From assembly GCA_017458825.1 (NCBI GenBank), contig JAFSZX010000022.1, forward strand, positions 1-35,087: DNA of 35,087 nucleotides. The letters run 5' to 3'. Below are positions 1 to 6,973 of this stretch, one piece after another. The position numbers were made by a program, and so were the translations under genes. This stretch comes from Oscillospiraceae bacterium. Its GTDB lineage: Bacteria; Bacillota; Clostridia; Oscillospirales; Oscillospiraceae. Every line of letters begins with the position of its first letter. Position 1 is the first letter of the stretch. The notes under the pieces were generated by a model. That model ran no database searches. It was not told the DNA's origin and saw nothing but the letters and a program-made list of their open reading frames with translations.

Positions 1-1
1 C

Positions 2-859
2 GTGACCTCGTCCGTTTTGCCCGGCAGCGGACTGTCCAGCTCCGCCGCCTTTGAGGTGCTGTTGGGCACGGTGATGAACGCCTTGTTCTCCGGCGGTCTG
101 GACGCGGTGGAGATCGCCAGGATCGCCCAGTTTGCCGAGAACGTGTATTTCGGCAAGCCCTGCGGACTGATGGACCAGATGGCGTCCTCCGTCGGCGGCT
201 GTGTGTTCATTGATTTTGCCGACCCAGACGCGCCGGTGATCGAGCCGGTGTCCTTTGACTTTTCCCGCTGCGGACATACCCTGTGTATCATCGACTCCGG
301 CGCCAGCCACGCCGACTTGACGGAGGAGTACGCCGCCATTCCGGCGGAGCTGGGTAAGGTATGCGCCGTGTTCGGCAAGAAGGTACTGCGTCAGGTGCCG
401 GAGGAGGACTTTTACAATAAGATCTCCCAAGTACGCGCCGCCGCAGGCGACCGGGCGGTTTTGCGCGCCATGCACGTATATAACGATAACCGTCTGGTGC
501 TGGAGGAGGCGGAGGCGCTACGCCGGGGCGACTTTGATGCGTTCCTCTCCTGCGTGAACCGCTCCGGCATATCCTCACAGCTCTTTTTGCAAAACGTGAT
601 TCCTACCGGCGCGGCGGCACATCAGGAGGTGGCGCTGGCACTGGCGCTGGCACGCCGCGCGCTGCAGGGGAGAGGCGCCTGCCGCGTCCACGGCGGCGGT
701 TTTGCCGGAACGATCCAGGCGTTCGTGCCAAACGAACTGCTGGACGCGTTCCGCGCCGAAATGGAGGCGGTTTTGGGCGAGGGGAGCTGTCACGTGCTGT
801 CCGTCCGCCCCACCGGCGGCGCGGAGTGGGCGGCAAAACCCGATACGCGTTCCCGTTGA
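2..859 (+). CDS. galK: Galactokinase, 3' part (gene starts before the window)
   Basis: Galactokinase phosphorylates alpha-D-galactose with ATP in the Leloir pathway (cytoplasm). About 285 C-terminal residues are visible; the family is usually 390-430 aa, so the N-terminal part with the galactose-binding signature lies upstream of base 1. The first residues carry the GHMP-kinase ATP-binding loop LPGSGLSSSAAFE. The substrate loop region around GLMDQMASSVGG and the third GHMP motif VHGGGFAGTIQAF near the C terminus follow in the expected order. The GTG at position 2 is internal, not a start. The gene is followed by a strong intrinsic terminator. The DeoR-type regulator nearby could be a sugar regulator, but nothing in the sequence links the two directly. 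Family assignment is secure; galactose specificity rests on overall similarity. Confidence 0.93.
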   Translation: MTSSVLPGSGLSSSAAFEVLLGTVMNALFSGGLDAVEIARIAQFAENVYFGKPCGLMDQMASSVGGCVFIDFADPDAPVIEPVSFDFSRCGHTLCIIDSGASHADLTEEYAAIPAELGKVCAVFGKKVLRQVPEEDFYNKISQVRAAAGDRAVLRAMHVYNDNRLVLEEAEALRRGDFDAFLSCVNRSGISSQLFLQNVIPTGAAAHQEVALALALARRALQGRGACRVHGGGFAGTIQAFVPNELLDAFRAEMEAVLGEGSCHVLSVRPTGGAEWAAKPDTRSR

Positions 860-900
860 TCAGACTGAGTTCGGCGGCGCAGATCCGCCCGATAGGATAT

Positions 901-930
901 AAAAGTCCGGCGCTTGCACGCCGGACTTTT
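901..930. terminator. Intrinsic terminator after galK
   Basis: A perfect 12-bp inverted repeat (AAAAGTCCGGCG, positions 901-912, paired with 919-930) has a 6-nt loop and ends in TTTT. It lies 41 bp after the galK stop. A palindromic repeat element begins within 6 bp of its end. Confidence 0.85.
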
Positions 931-935
931 GAGAC

Positions 936-1129
936 TGTCAAAAAACGGCAAAGCCGTTTTTTGACAAAAGGGTTGCAGCCTACTGCGCGCACGAATGGTG
1001 CGCCAGTGGCGCACCATTCGCACACTTCGTAGTCTGAGCGGTGTCATTTGCCACGTACACGCCGCGGCAAATGACAATTTAATATCTTCGCGCCGTGCGC
1101 GGCGCGAACTCTGCGAGGCTTTTTTGACA
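936..1129 (+). repeat. 194-bp palindromic interspersed repeat, copy A
   Basis: Copy A of a repeat whose second copy lies at 19268-19461 in the opposite orientation. By manual alignment the copies have the same length and differ at 6 positions. The ends form a 10-bp terminal inverted repeat (TGTCAAAAAA / TTTTTTGACA). Four hairpins lie inside: 936-949 with 953-966 (14 bp), 992-1004 with 1008-1020 (13 bp), 1042-1052 with 1066-1076 (11 bp) and 1087-1095 with 1100-1108 (9 bp). An outer stem, 976-983 with 1029-1036, encloses the second hairpin. It has one mismatch in this copy and none in copy B. No gene is evident inside. The size, terminal repeats and lack of coding capacity fit a MITE-like or REP/BIME-like element. 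A structured RNA is the alternative. The first hairpin, with T-runs on both strands, could also stop transcription. Confidence 0.85.
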
Positions 1130-1174
1130 ATATATCGATCTACTGCGTGGATTTGTACGATACCGTTTGGCACC

Positions 1175-1954
1175 TTATCCGAACAGCGTGTCCAGCGCCA
1201 TCATCAGCACAAAGCCTATCGCAAAGCAGACGGTGCCCACGTTGGTATGCTTTCCCTCGGACATATCGGGTACCAGCTCCTCCACCACCACATAGAACAT
1301 GGCGCCGGCGGCGAATGCCAGCAGGCAGGGGATCACCGGCAGGAACAGTCCCGCGGCAAAGGCGGTCATCAAAGCGCCCACCGGCTCGATGGCGCCGGAA
1401 AGCGTTCCGTAGAGAAACGTTTTCGCTTTGGGCATTCCCTCCGCACGCAGGGGCATGGACACGATGGCGCCTTCCGGCAGATTCTGCAGCGCGATGCCTA
1501 TGGCAAGTACCGTGGCGCCTGCCAGCGAAATGGTACTCTGCCCGTACATCCAGCCGGCGAACACGATGCCTACCACCATGCCTTCCGGCAGATTGTGCAG
1601 TGAAACGGCGAGAAACAGCTTGGTACTGCGGGAAAGACCGCTGTGGGGCCCCTCCTCGCTGTGATCCAGATGGATATGGGGGATCAGAATATCCAGCACC
1701 AGTAAGAACAGCATACCGGCCAAAAAGCCCAGCCCCAACGGTATGATCGATCTGCCGCCGATACCCTTGAGCTGTTCCATAGCGGGCAGGATCAAACTGA
1801 AAAAGGAGGCGGAAACCATGATGCCGCCGGCAAAGCCAGACAACGCATGGCGAAGCCGCTCACTCATTTCGCCCTTGAGAAAAAACACACAGGCGGATCC
1901 CAAAGCCGTCCCCAAAAAGGGGATCAGAATACCGATGGCAACCTTTACCCACAT
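1175..1954 (-). CDS. ZIP-family divalent metal transporter
   Basis: Predicted inner-membrane importer of zinc or related divalent metals (ZIP family, ZupT/GufA-like), 259 aa. Hydrophobic segments run along the whole protein. The family metal-site motifs are visible as SLHNLPEG in the fourth membrane segment and ALQNLPEG in the fifth. A His-rich loop (IPHIHLDHSEEGPHSG) lies between segments 3 and 4, as is usual for ZIP proteins. The ATG at 1952-1954 is chosen because GGAGG stands 10 bp upstream; an upstream in-frame ATG at 1979-1981 lacks such a site. A sigma-A-like promoter lies 70-100 bp upstream. No terminator of its own is seen, but the palindromic repeat just past its stop has T-rich hairpins that could serve. 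The metal cannot be told from sequence. Confidence 0.9.
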   Translation of the reverse strand: MWVKVAIGILIPFLGTALGSACVFFLKGEMSERLRHALSGFAGGIMVSASFFSLILPAMEQLKGIGGRSIIPLGLGFLAGMLFLLVLDILIPHIHLDHSEEGPHSGLSRSTKLFLAVSLHNLPEGMVVGIVFAGWMYGQSTISLAGATVLAIGIALQNLPEGAIVSMPLRAEGMPKAKTFLYGTLSGAIEPVGALMTAFAAGLFLPVIPCLLAFAAGAMFYVVVEELVPDMSEGKHTNVGTVCFAIGFVLMMALDTLFG

Positions 1955-1980
1955 ATAAAAGCGTCCTCCGAACTGCCGCA

Positions 1981-1995
1981 AACGGTTTCACCGTT
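1981..1995. promoter_or_regulatory. Short dyad in the leader of the ZIP gene
   Basis: The inverted repeat AACGGT-TTC-ACCGTT lies between the predicted promoter and the ribosome binding site of the ZIP transporter gene. It could be a repressor site or a small leader hairpin. The 6-bp arms could arise by chance, and I do not recognise it as a known metalloregulator box. Confidence 0.3.
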
Positions 1996-2023
1996 AACAA
2001 TGACGGCGCAAATGTCTTTGGCC

Positions 2024-2052
2024 ATTATACAATAGAATCCGACCAAATACAA
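2024..2052 (-). promoter_or_regulatory. Predicted sigma-A promoter of the ZIP gene
   Basis: Read on the minus strand: TTGTAT (2047-2052), a 17-bp spacer, then TATAAT (2024-2029). The -10 is perfect and the -35 matches 4 of 6 positions. Transcription would start near 2017 and give a leader of about 60 nt. Confidence 0.65.
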
Positions 2053-2074
2053 CGGATAATTCCGCGCGCTATCC

Positions 2075-2827
2075 TCAAAGTACCTGAATGTCCGTCCCTG
2101 TCAGGTCGATCCGCTCGTCCGGCGCCGTTTCACTGATAAGAACGTCCACGTCCTGCAGGGAACACTGCCGGTAGGGCGAGCAGGTGCCGAACTTGGTGCT
2201 GTCGCACAAAAACACTTTCTTTCCGGCGTTTTCCAGCATGGCGTTGCGTACCAGAATCTCCTCCCGATCACAATCGCTGATTACACCCTCGCGGGAGAGA
2301 GAGTGGGCGGAAAAGAACATAATATCCGCATGGATATTTTCAAAAGTACGGCAGGCGTCGCCGCCTAACAGGCAGTTTCGGTTTTCGTTGCTCAACCGTC
2401 CGCCGGAGGAGATGGCTCCGGCACTGCCGCGGGAGAGAAGGAGCAGTATCTCGGCATTGTTGGTCACCACAGTCAGCGAGCCGCGGTTCACCAGTTCCTC
2501 CGCCAGATAAAAAGCGGTGGAGGACTGGTCGAGAAACACAATGTTGCCGTCCTGCACCAGCGCGGCGGCTTTTCGCGCGATGGCGCGTTTTGCCGCCACG
2601 TTTTGCCGCGTGCGATGGTCAAAGGTGATGATGCCGGAAAAACCACCCACCAACTGTGCACCGCCGTAAATATGCTTAACCAAACCCTGCCGCTCCAGCG
2701 TTTTCAGATCCCGCCGCACGCTGGATTCACTCACATACAGCACCCGACATAATTGGGCGACGGTGACGAAACCGTTGCTGTCTTTCAATATGCGAAGGAT
2801 CGCCTGTTCCCGTTCTTTTGTCAGCAT
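2075..2827 (-). CDS. DeoR/GlpR-family transcriptional regulator
   Basis: DNA-binding regulator of 250 aa. Residues 1-57 form the DeoR helix-turn-helix: it begins MLTKEREQAILRIL and has the recognition segment VSESSVRRDLKTLERQGL followed by HIYGGA, a family hallmark. The rest is a DeoRC sensor domain, which is related to sugar-phosphate isomerases; FLDQSSTAFYLAEEL and VVTNNAEI fit its phosphosugar-binding loops. The start is supported by AGGAGGAGCT immediately upstream. Members usually repress sugar catabolic genes and respond to a phosphorylated sugar. The galactokinase gene lies about 1.2 kb away on the other strand, but a regulatory link is only a guess. Neighbouring genes do not reveal an obvious target operon. 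Confidence 0.9.
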   Translation of the reverse strand: MLTKEREQAILRILKDSNGFVTVAQLCRVLYVSESSVRRDLKTLERQGLVKHIYGGAQLVGGFSGIITFDHRTRQNVAAKRAIARKAAALVQDGNIVFLDQSSTAFYLAEELVNRGSLTVVTNNAEILLLLSRGSAGAISSGGRLSNENRNCLLGGDACRTFENIHADIMFFSAHSLSREGVISDCDREEILVRNAMLENAGKKVFLCDSTKFGTCSPYRQCSLQDVDVLISETAPDERIDLTGTDIQVL

Positions 2828-3067
2828 AGCTCCTCCTACTTGCGCGTTTTTGGCTGTTTTATGGAAATATAACGCCGTATAATAGACGTTTTTTGCTGGT
2901 TACCGCCTGTTTTTGACAGAATCATTGTACTGCACGGAGCCAAAAAAGTAAAGAGCGTTTTCCGCACCGGAAAGAATGCCGCGGGCGTGAGCGCGGTTTT
3001 TCACGCCTTTCTCCCTGCGGCGGACGTTCCGCGTCAAAAAACCGTAAAAGTTTACAACTTTTTTTCA

Positions 3068-3103
3068 GAAAACGCCACAGGACACTTGACCTGCGGCGTT
3101 TTC
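3068..3103. promoter_or_regulatory. Large imperfect dyad over the ftsZ promoter
   Basis: GAAAACGCC (3068-3076) pairs with GGCGTTTTC (3095-3103), and inside these CAGG (3078-3081) pairs with CCTG (3090-3093). The centre and right arm cover the predicted -35 box and spacer of the ftsZ promoter. An operator that blocks RNA polymerase is the simplest reading. It is unlikely to be a terminator because no proper T-run follows on either strand and no gene ends into it. Confidence 0.5.
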
Positions 3104-3114
3104 CGTATTACAAT
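3086..3114 (+). promoter_or_regulatory. Predicted sigma-A promoter of ftsZ
   Basis: TTGACC (3086-3091), a 17-bp spacer, then TACAAT (3109-3114). Both boxes match consensus at 5 of 6 positions. Transcription would start near 3121 and give a leader of about 70 nt before the ATG at 3191. The gap 2828-3067 upstream shows GC-rich short hairpins (for example around 2980-2999) but no gene. Confidence 0.7.
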
Positions 3115-3190
3115 AGGGAAAACACTCTATTTTGGGGTGGCACAACCCAAATTCATCAGTACAATATATTGGATGGCAGGAGGAACCGTC

Positions 3191-4285
3191 ATGGCTTTCG
3201 GATTGGAAACAGGCGTTGAAAACGTAGACATCATCAAGGTAGTAGGCGTCGGCGGCGGCGGCAACAACGTAGTGAACCGCATGGTGCACGCCGGTGTCAA
3301 GGGCGTGGATTTTGTAGCGGTCAATACGGACAAGCAGGTATTGAACGCGTCCAGCGCCACGTACAAGATTCAGATCGGCGAGAAGCTGACCGCCGGTAAG
3401 GGCGCCGGTGCGAACCCGGAAGTAGGTCGCAAGGCGGCGGAAGAGAGCCGCAGCCAGCTCACCAAGGCGCTGGAGAATACCGATATGGTATTCATCACCG
3501 CCGGTATGGGCGGCGGCACCGGTACCGGCGCGGCGCCCGTTGTGGCGGAGACCGCGCGGGAAATGGGCATACTGACCGTGGGCGTGGTCACCAAGCCGTT
3601 CGGTTTTGAAGGTCGCAAGCGCATGGAGCAGGCGGAGCAGGGTATCGCAGAACTGCGCGATAAGGTGGACTCCCTTGTCATCATCCCCAACGAGCGCTTG
3701 AAATACGCTACCGATGAAAAGATCACCTTTGCCAACGCGTTTGAGATCGCGGACGACGTGTTGCGTCAGGCGGTGCAGTCTATCTCCGATCTGATTCAGC
3801 AGACCGGCTTCATCAACCTGGACTTTGCGGACGTGACCGCGATCATGAAGGACGCGGGTCTTGCCCACATGGGCGTAGGCCGTGCCGCCGGCAAGAACAA
3901 GGCGGAGGAGGCCGCGCGTATGGCGATCTCCAGCCCGTTGCTGGAAACCTCCATCAACGGCGCCAAGGGCGTGCTGATCAACGTGACCGGCTCGGTGGAT
4001 ATCGGGCTGGAGGAAGTGGAGCAGGCCGCCGCGCTGGTGCAGGATGCGGTGGACGCCGACGCCACGACCATCTTCGGCGCTACGTTCGACGAGTCGCTGG
4101 AGGATGAGATCCGCGTGACCGTGATCGCCACCGGCTTTGCCGATGAGGCGAAGGCGAAAGAAGCGGAAAAGGCCAAAGTCGTTCTGGATCCGGTGGGCCC
4201 CCGCTCCGGCGCTTCGGAGGTCAATCTTCCGGAGGACGGCGCCTTTGACGACATTTTGAAGATCTTCGGCAAAAATAACATCTGA
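3191..4285 (+). CDS. ftsZ: Cell division protein FtsZ
   Basis: Tubulin-like GTPase that polymerises into the cytokinetic Z-ring and recruits the divisome. It is 364 aa, normal for Firmicutes. The N-terminal GTPase domain begins with [15 protein letters not shown]. The tubulin signature GGGTGTG lies at residues 107-113, and the T7-loop NLDFADV, which supplies the catalytic Asp to the next subunit, follows. The C-terminal tail after about residue 315 is acidic and ends [12 protein letters not shown], matching the conserved FtsA/SepF-binding peptide. The start at 3191 is set by AGGAGG 7 bp upstream; the frame is open further upstream, but that part has no similarity to FtsZ. It is a single-gene unit here with its own promoter and terminator. 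The usual partner ftsA is not next to it. Confidence 0.98.
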   Translation: MAFGLETGVENVDIIKVVGVGGGGNNVVNRMVHAGVKGVDFVAVNTDKQVLNASSATYKIQIGEKLTAGKGAGANPEVGRKAAEESRSQLTKALENTDMVFITAGMGGGTGTGAAPVVAETAREMGILTVGVVTKPFGFEGRKRMEQAEQGIAELRDKVDSLVIIPNERLKYATDEKITFANAFEIADDVLRQAVQSISDLIQQTGFINLDFADVTAIMKDAGLAHMGVGRAAGKNKAEEAARMAISSPLLETSINGAKGVLINVTGSVDIGLEEVEQAAALVQDAVDADATTIFGATFDESLEDEIRVTVIATGFADEAKAKEAEKAKVVLDPVGPRSGASEVNLPEDGAFDDILKIFGKNNI

Positions 4286-4306
4286 TCGGTAATTGATTTC
4301 TATTGA

Positions 4307-4338
4307 CCGACCGCGGCAAATGCCGCGGTCGGCTTTTT
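4307..4338 (+). terminator. Intrinsic terminator of ftsZ
   Basis: The 12-bp perfect stem CCGACCGCGGCA (4307-4318) pairs with 4321-4332, has a 2-nt loop, and is followed by CTTTTTT. Confidence 0.92.
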
Positions 4339-4434
4339 TATCCGCGTTTTCCTATATTTGACCCTCATAATCCGCTGTCAACAGCGCATAGTAATTTTGT
4401 CGCCGGCGACGAAAAACGATCAAGGGGTGATCCA

Positions 4435-5463
4435 ATGCATGAAACGCAAAGGCCATCCGTTTGGCGGCGCGGCGCGGCAATGTTCACAGCGCTCCTGCTG
4501 GCGATCTCTCTATGCACTCGCTACGCATGGGCGCAGGACGGTGAGCGGACTTTGATCCCCATGGGTTGTGCCGTGGGCATCAAGCTGTTTGCCGACGGTG
4601 TTTTGGTGGTGGATACCACCGGATTGGACGGCGCGAAAACTTCTCCTGCAACAGATTGCGGCTTGAAGGAAGGGGACCTGATCCTTCGGATCGACGATGA
4701 GCCGATCCGTTCAACGGAGCAAATGCAGTCTATTTTGCAGCAGAGCGCCGGCGAGATGCTGACGCTTACCGTGTGTCGCGGCGAAAAGACCATGCAGCTT
4801 GACACCCGCGGCATCCTGTGCGCGGACGGCGTATACCGTCTGGGTATTTGGATCCGTGACAGCATGGCGGGGATCGGCACCATGACCTATTACGATCCCG
4901 ACACCGGTCAATACGGCGCGCTGGGGCACGGCATCACGGACGTGGACACCCACGTTCTCATGCCGCTTTCCTCCGGCGCCATTATGGAAACCACGGTGAA
5001 AGCCGTGAAGAAGGGACAGCGTGGCGATCCGGGCGAGCTGAAGGGTGATTTTACCGTACAGCATGACGTGGGCACCGTCAGCGCCAACACCAGCGCCGGT
5101 ATTTTCGGCACGGCGGATGAGGATATCTTTTCCGATTCCGGCGAGCCGGTTCCGGTAGCGGCGGCGTCGGAGGTGCACACCGGCAGCGCTACGATCCTAT
5201 GTACCGTTTCCGGCAACGGAACGGAGAGCTACGAGGTGGAGATCGTGCGGCTGTACCACGACAAGGCGGATATGCGCGATCTTCTTCTGCGCGTTACGGA
5301 TCAGCGTTTGCTGGAGACCACCGGCGGCATCGTGCAGGGCATGAGCGGCAGCCCCATTTTGCAGGACGGAAAATTTGTGGGCGCTGTGACCCATGTGCTG
5401 GTGAACGATCCCACGCAGGGCTATGGCATTTTCATGGAGAATATGTTGAAAATGGCCGGCTGA
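4435..5463 (+). CDS. spoIVB: SpoIVB serine peptidase (S55), sporulation sigma-K checkpoint
   Basis: SpoIVB is made in the forespore, crosses into the intermembrane space and cleaves SpoIVFA, which triggers pro-sigma-K processing in the mother cell. The protein has 342 aa. Residues 14-33 are a hydrophobic signal or anchor segment. A PDZ domain spans roughly 55-125 (GLKEGDLILRIDDEPI). The S55 peptidase domain follows, with the likely triad H165 (GALGHG), D289 (VTDQRLL) and S304 (GMSGSP), all present. The ATG at 4435 follows AAGGGGTGA; upstream codons in the same frame show no SpoIVB similarity. It is followed by spo0A, the order conserved in spore formers, but separated by a terminator. It is shorter than the B. 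subtilis protein, mainly at the N terminus. Confidence 0.93.
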   Translation: MHETQRPSVWRRGAAMFTALLLAISLCTRYAWAQDGERTLIPMGCAVGIKLFADGVLVVDTTGLDGAKTSPATDCGLKEGDLILRIDDEPIRSTEQMQSILQQSAGEMLTLTVCRGEKTMQLDTRGILCADGVYRLGIWIRDSMAGIGTMTYYDPDTGQYGALGHGITDVDTHVLMPLSSGAIMETTVKAVKKGQRGDPGELKGDFTVQHDVGTVSANTSAGIFGTADEDIFSDSGEPVPVAAASEVHTGSATILCTVSGNGTESYEVEIVRLYHDKADMRDLLLRVTDQRLLETTGGIVQGMSGSPILQDGKFVGAVTHVLVNDPTQGYGIFMENMLKMAG

Positions 5464-5469
5464 CGAAAG

Positions 5470-5505
5470 AGCGCGGCGGGAACTTGTGTTCCTGCCGCGC
5501 TTTTT
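5470..5505 (+). terminator. Intrinsic terminator of spoIVB
   Basis: AGCGCGGCGGGAAC (5470-5483) pairs with 5488-5501 (one G-T pair), has a 4-nt loop and ends in a T-run. It separates spoIVB from spo0A. Confidence 0.9.
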
Positions 5506-5507
5506 GA

Positions 5508-5547
5508 TTGTCGAATAACGTCGAACGATTTTGTTTGAAATTCGACG
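5508..5547. promoter_or_regulatory. Cluster of Spo0A-box-like sites upstream of spo0A
   Basis: The Spo0A binding consensus is TGTCGAA. An exact match lies at 5509-5515. A 6-of-7 match (CGTCGAA) starts 10 bp later at 5519-5525, one helical turn away. A third, inverted 6-of-7 match (TTCGACG) lies at 5541-5547. The cluster is 120-160 bp before the spo0A start, so autoregulation is likely. No convincing -35/-10 pair was found in 5548-5660, where AT-rich stretches around 5560-5590 are the best candidates for a promoter. Confidence 0.6.
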
Positions 5548-5666
5548 AAATCCGAGGGAAAAAACTGTAATATCCTGCTACATTATAGACAGCTCAAGCG
5601 ACGGATGCGGATTTGTCGTGAAAATACAGGAAGTTACGATTCCGGAAGTGGAGAGAGGACATGCCT

Positions 5667-6425
5667 ATGGAAGTAAAAAGCAAGGTAGTGATCGCCGACA
5701 GCAGTGAGGAGTTCCGCACACTGCTGTGCCATCTGGCGGAAGAGAGCGGAGAATTTGAGATTTCCGGCGCCGTGCCGGACGGGGCGGAGGCGTGGGAGCT
5801 GGTACGCCGCCATCATCCGGCGCTTCTTGTCACGGAGCTGGTACTGCCCACGCTGGACGGTTTCGGCCTGCTGCGCCAGTGCGCCTCACTGGGTGAGGCG
5901 GCGCCCCAGACGCTGATCGTGTCCGCCTTCTGCACGGAGCGCGCCGCGGCGGAGGCGGCGGAGCTGGGCGCCTGCGCGTTTCTGGCAAAGCCGGTGAGCG
6001 GCCCGTCGCTGTTGGAGTATATGCGTCGGGCACTGCGCCGGGAAGAGCCCGCGCCTACGGCGGAAAACGATCTGGAGGCCCGGGTCACCGCCATCATCCA
6101 TGAGATCGGTGTGCCGGCGCACATCAAAGGGTACCAGTATCTGCGTGAGGCGATCCTCATCTCGGTATCGGATATGGACGTGATCAATGCCGTCACCAAG
6201 GTACTCTATCCGGAAGTGGCGCACCGATTCGGCACCACCGCTTCCCGGGTGGAACGCGCCATCCGCCACGCCATCGAGGTAGCGTGGGATCGGGGCGATC
6301 TGGATATTTTGCAAAAGTACTTCGGCTACACCGTCAACTCCGCCAAGGGCAAGCCCACCAACAGCGAGTTCATTGCCATGATTGCCGACCGCTTGAGCTT
6401 ACAGCGCAAGCAAAAACGGGCGTAA
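5667..6425 (+). CDS. spo0A: Spo0A sporulation master regulator with degenerate receiver site
   Basis: Response regulator that commits cells to sporulation, 252 aa. The N-terminal receiver (1-125) joins by a short linker to the Spo0A DNA-binding domain (about 140-250). That domain is strongly conserved: [35 protein letters not shown] and [10 protein letters not shown] are near-identical to classical Spo0A. The receiver is atypical. The phosphoacceptor Asp (D56 in B. subtilis) is replaced by Glu57, codon GAG at 5835-5837, in the context [12 protein letters not shown]. The second acidic metal ligand is Ser12 (IADSSEE instead of the usual ADD). The conserved Ser/Thr (VSAF) and Lys (AKPV) remain. 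The ATG at 5667 is preferred over 5661 because GAGAGG then stands 8 bp away. It follows spoIVB and carries its own terminator. It may act without phosphorylation or in a fixed, active-like state. Confidence 0.95.
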   Translation: MEVKSKVVIADSSEEFRTLLCHLAEESGEFEISGAVPDGAEAWELVRRHHPALLVTELVLPTLDGFGLLRQCASLGEAAPQTLIVSAFCTERAAAEAAELGACAFLAKPVSGPSLLEYMRRALRREEPAPTAENDLEARVTAIIHEIGVPAHIKGYQYLREAILISVSDMDVINAVTKVLYPEVAHRFGTTASRVERAIRHAIEVAWDRGDLDILQKYFGYTVNSAKGKPTNSEFIAMIADRLSLQRKQKRA

Positions 6426-6450
6426 GAATAGGAGCTTATTAAATGAAAAT

Positions 6451-6481
6451 GGGAGCCTCCCGTCGGGAGGCTCCCTTTTTT
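6451..6481. terminator. Intrinsic terminator after spo0A
   Basis: GGGAGCCTCCC (6451-6461) pairs with 6465-6475, has a 3-nt loop and is followed by TTTTTT. AAAAT precedes the stem, so it may also act for luxS, which converges from the other side. Confidence 0.92.
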
Positions 6482-6508
6482 CTACGTCATGACCTGCTAT
6501 TGACAGTT

Positions 6509-6973
6509 TTACGCCGGATAGACGAGATCCGCCACCGTCCGGTTGCGGAGGATCTCGGCGTAGGCGGCGCAACAGCGGCGTGCCAGCGATACGTCGAGGT
6601 TTACATAATTTCCACATTCCTTGGCGCTTTGACCCGGCATGGCGCCGTCATACACGGCGGCGGCTTCAAAGCAGCGCTGCAGGAGGGCGATAGCGTCCGC
6701 CTCGGTGAGACGGCTGCTGTCAAAGAGAAAATAGAAGCCGGTCTGACAGCCCATGGGACCGAAGTACACCACCGCGTCCTTTTCCGGACTGTTGCGCAAC
6801 AGCGTGGCGATCAGGTGCTCCACCGAGTGCATTTCACTGTTGGAGAGAAGATCGCCGGTGTTGGGGGTTTTAAACCGCAGATCGAAGGTCACCACCGCGC
6901 CGTCCCGCCGGCTCAGGTATAGACCGGGCGTAAGCACGGTATGGTCTACCGTAAAGCTGTCAATGCGTTCCAC
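6509..6973 (-). CDS. luxS: S-ribosylhomocysteine lyase LuxS
   Basis: LuxS splits S-ribosylhomocysteine into homocysteine and DPD, the precursor of autoinducer-2, in the activated methyl cycle. It has 154 aa, the usual length. The iron/zinc site is intact: HSVEH (H49, E52, H53) and the distal Cys in KECGNY (C120). The catalytic Cys is in GPMGCQTG (C76). The start is taken as GTG at 6971-6973 because GGAGG stands 6 bp upstream and the product then begins MERIDSFTVDH, like other LuxS proteins. An upstream ATG at 6992-6994 would give an unusual extension. It overlaps the end of mtnN by 14 bp, so the two enzymes that act in sequence (SAH to SRH, SRH to homocysteine) are translationally coupled. 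Confidence 0.96.
   Translation of the reverse strand: MERIDSFTVDHTVLTPGLYLSRRDGAVVTFDLRFKTPNTGDLLSNSEMHSVEHLIATLLRNSPEKDAVVYFGPMGCQTGFYFLFDSSRLTEADAIALLQRCFEAAAVYDGAMPGQSAKECGNYVNLDVSLARRCCAAYAEILRNRTVADLVYPA

Noticed and set aside
995-1603. Open reading frames running through the 194-bp repeat (also around 19221-19613), with similar translations in both copies
   Set aside because: The similarity follows from the repeated DNA. The frames use different flanking sequence, have no good ribosome site and overlap real genes in antisense; hairpins explain the conservation better.
2913-2918. TTGACA upstream of ftsZ as a promoter -35
   Set aside because: No acceptable -10 lies 16-18 bp downstream; the pair at 3086-3114 is much better.
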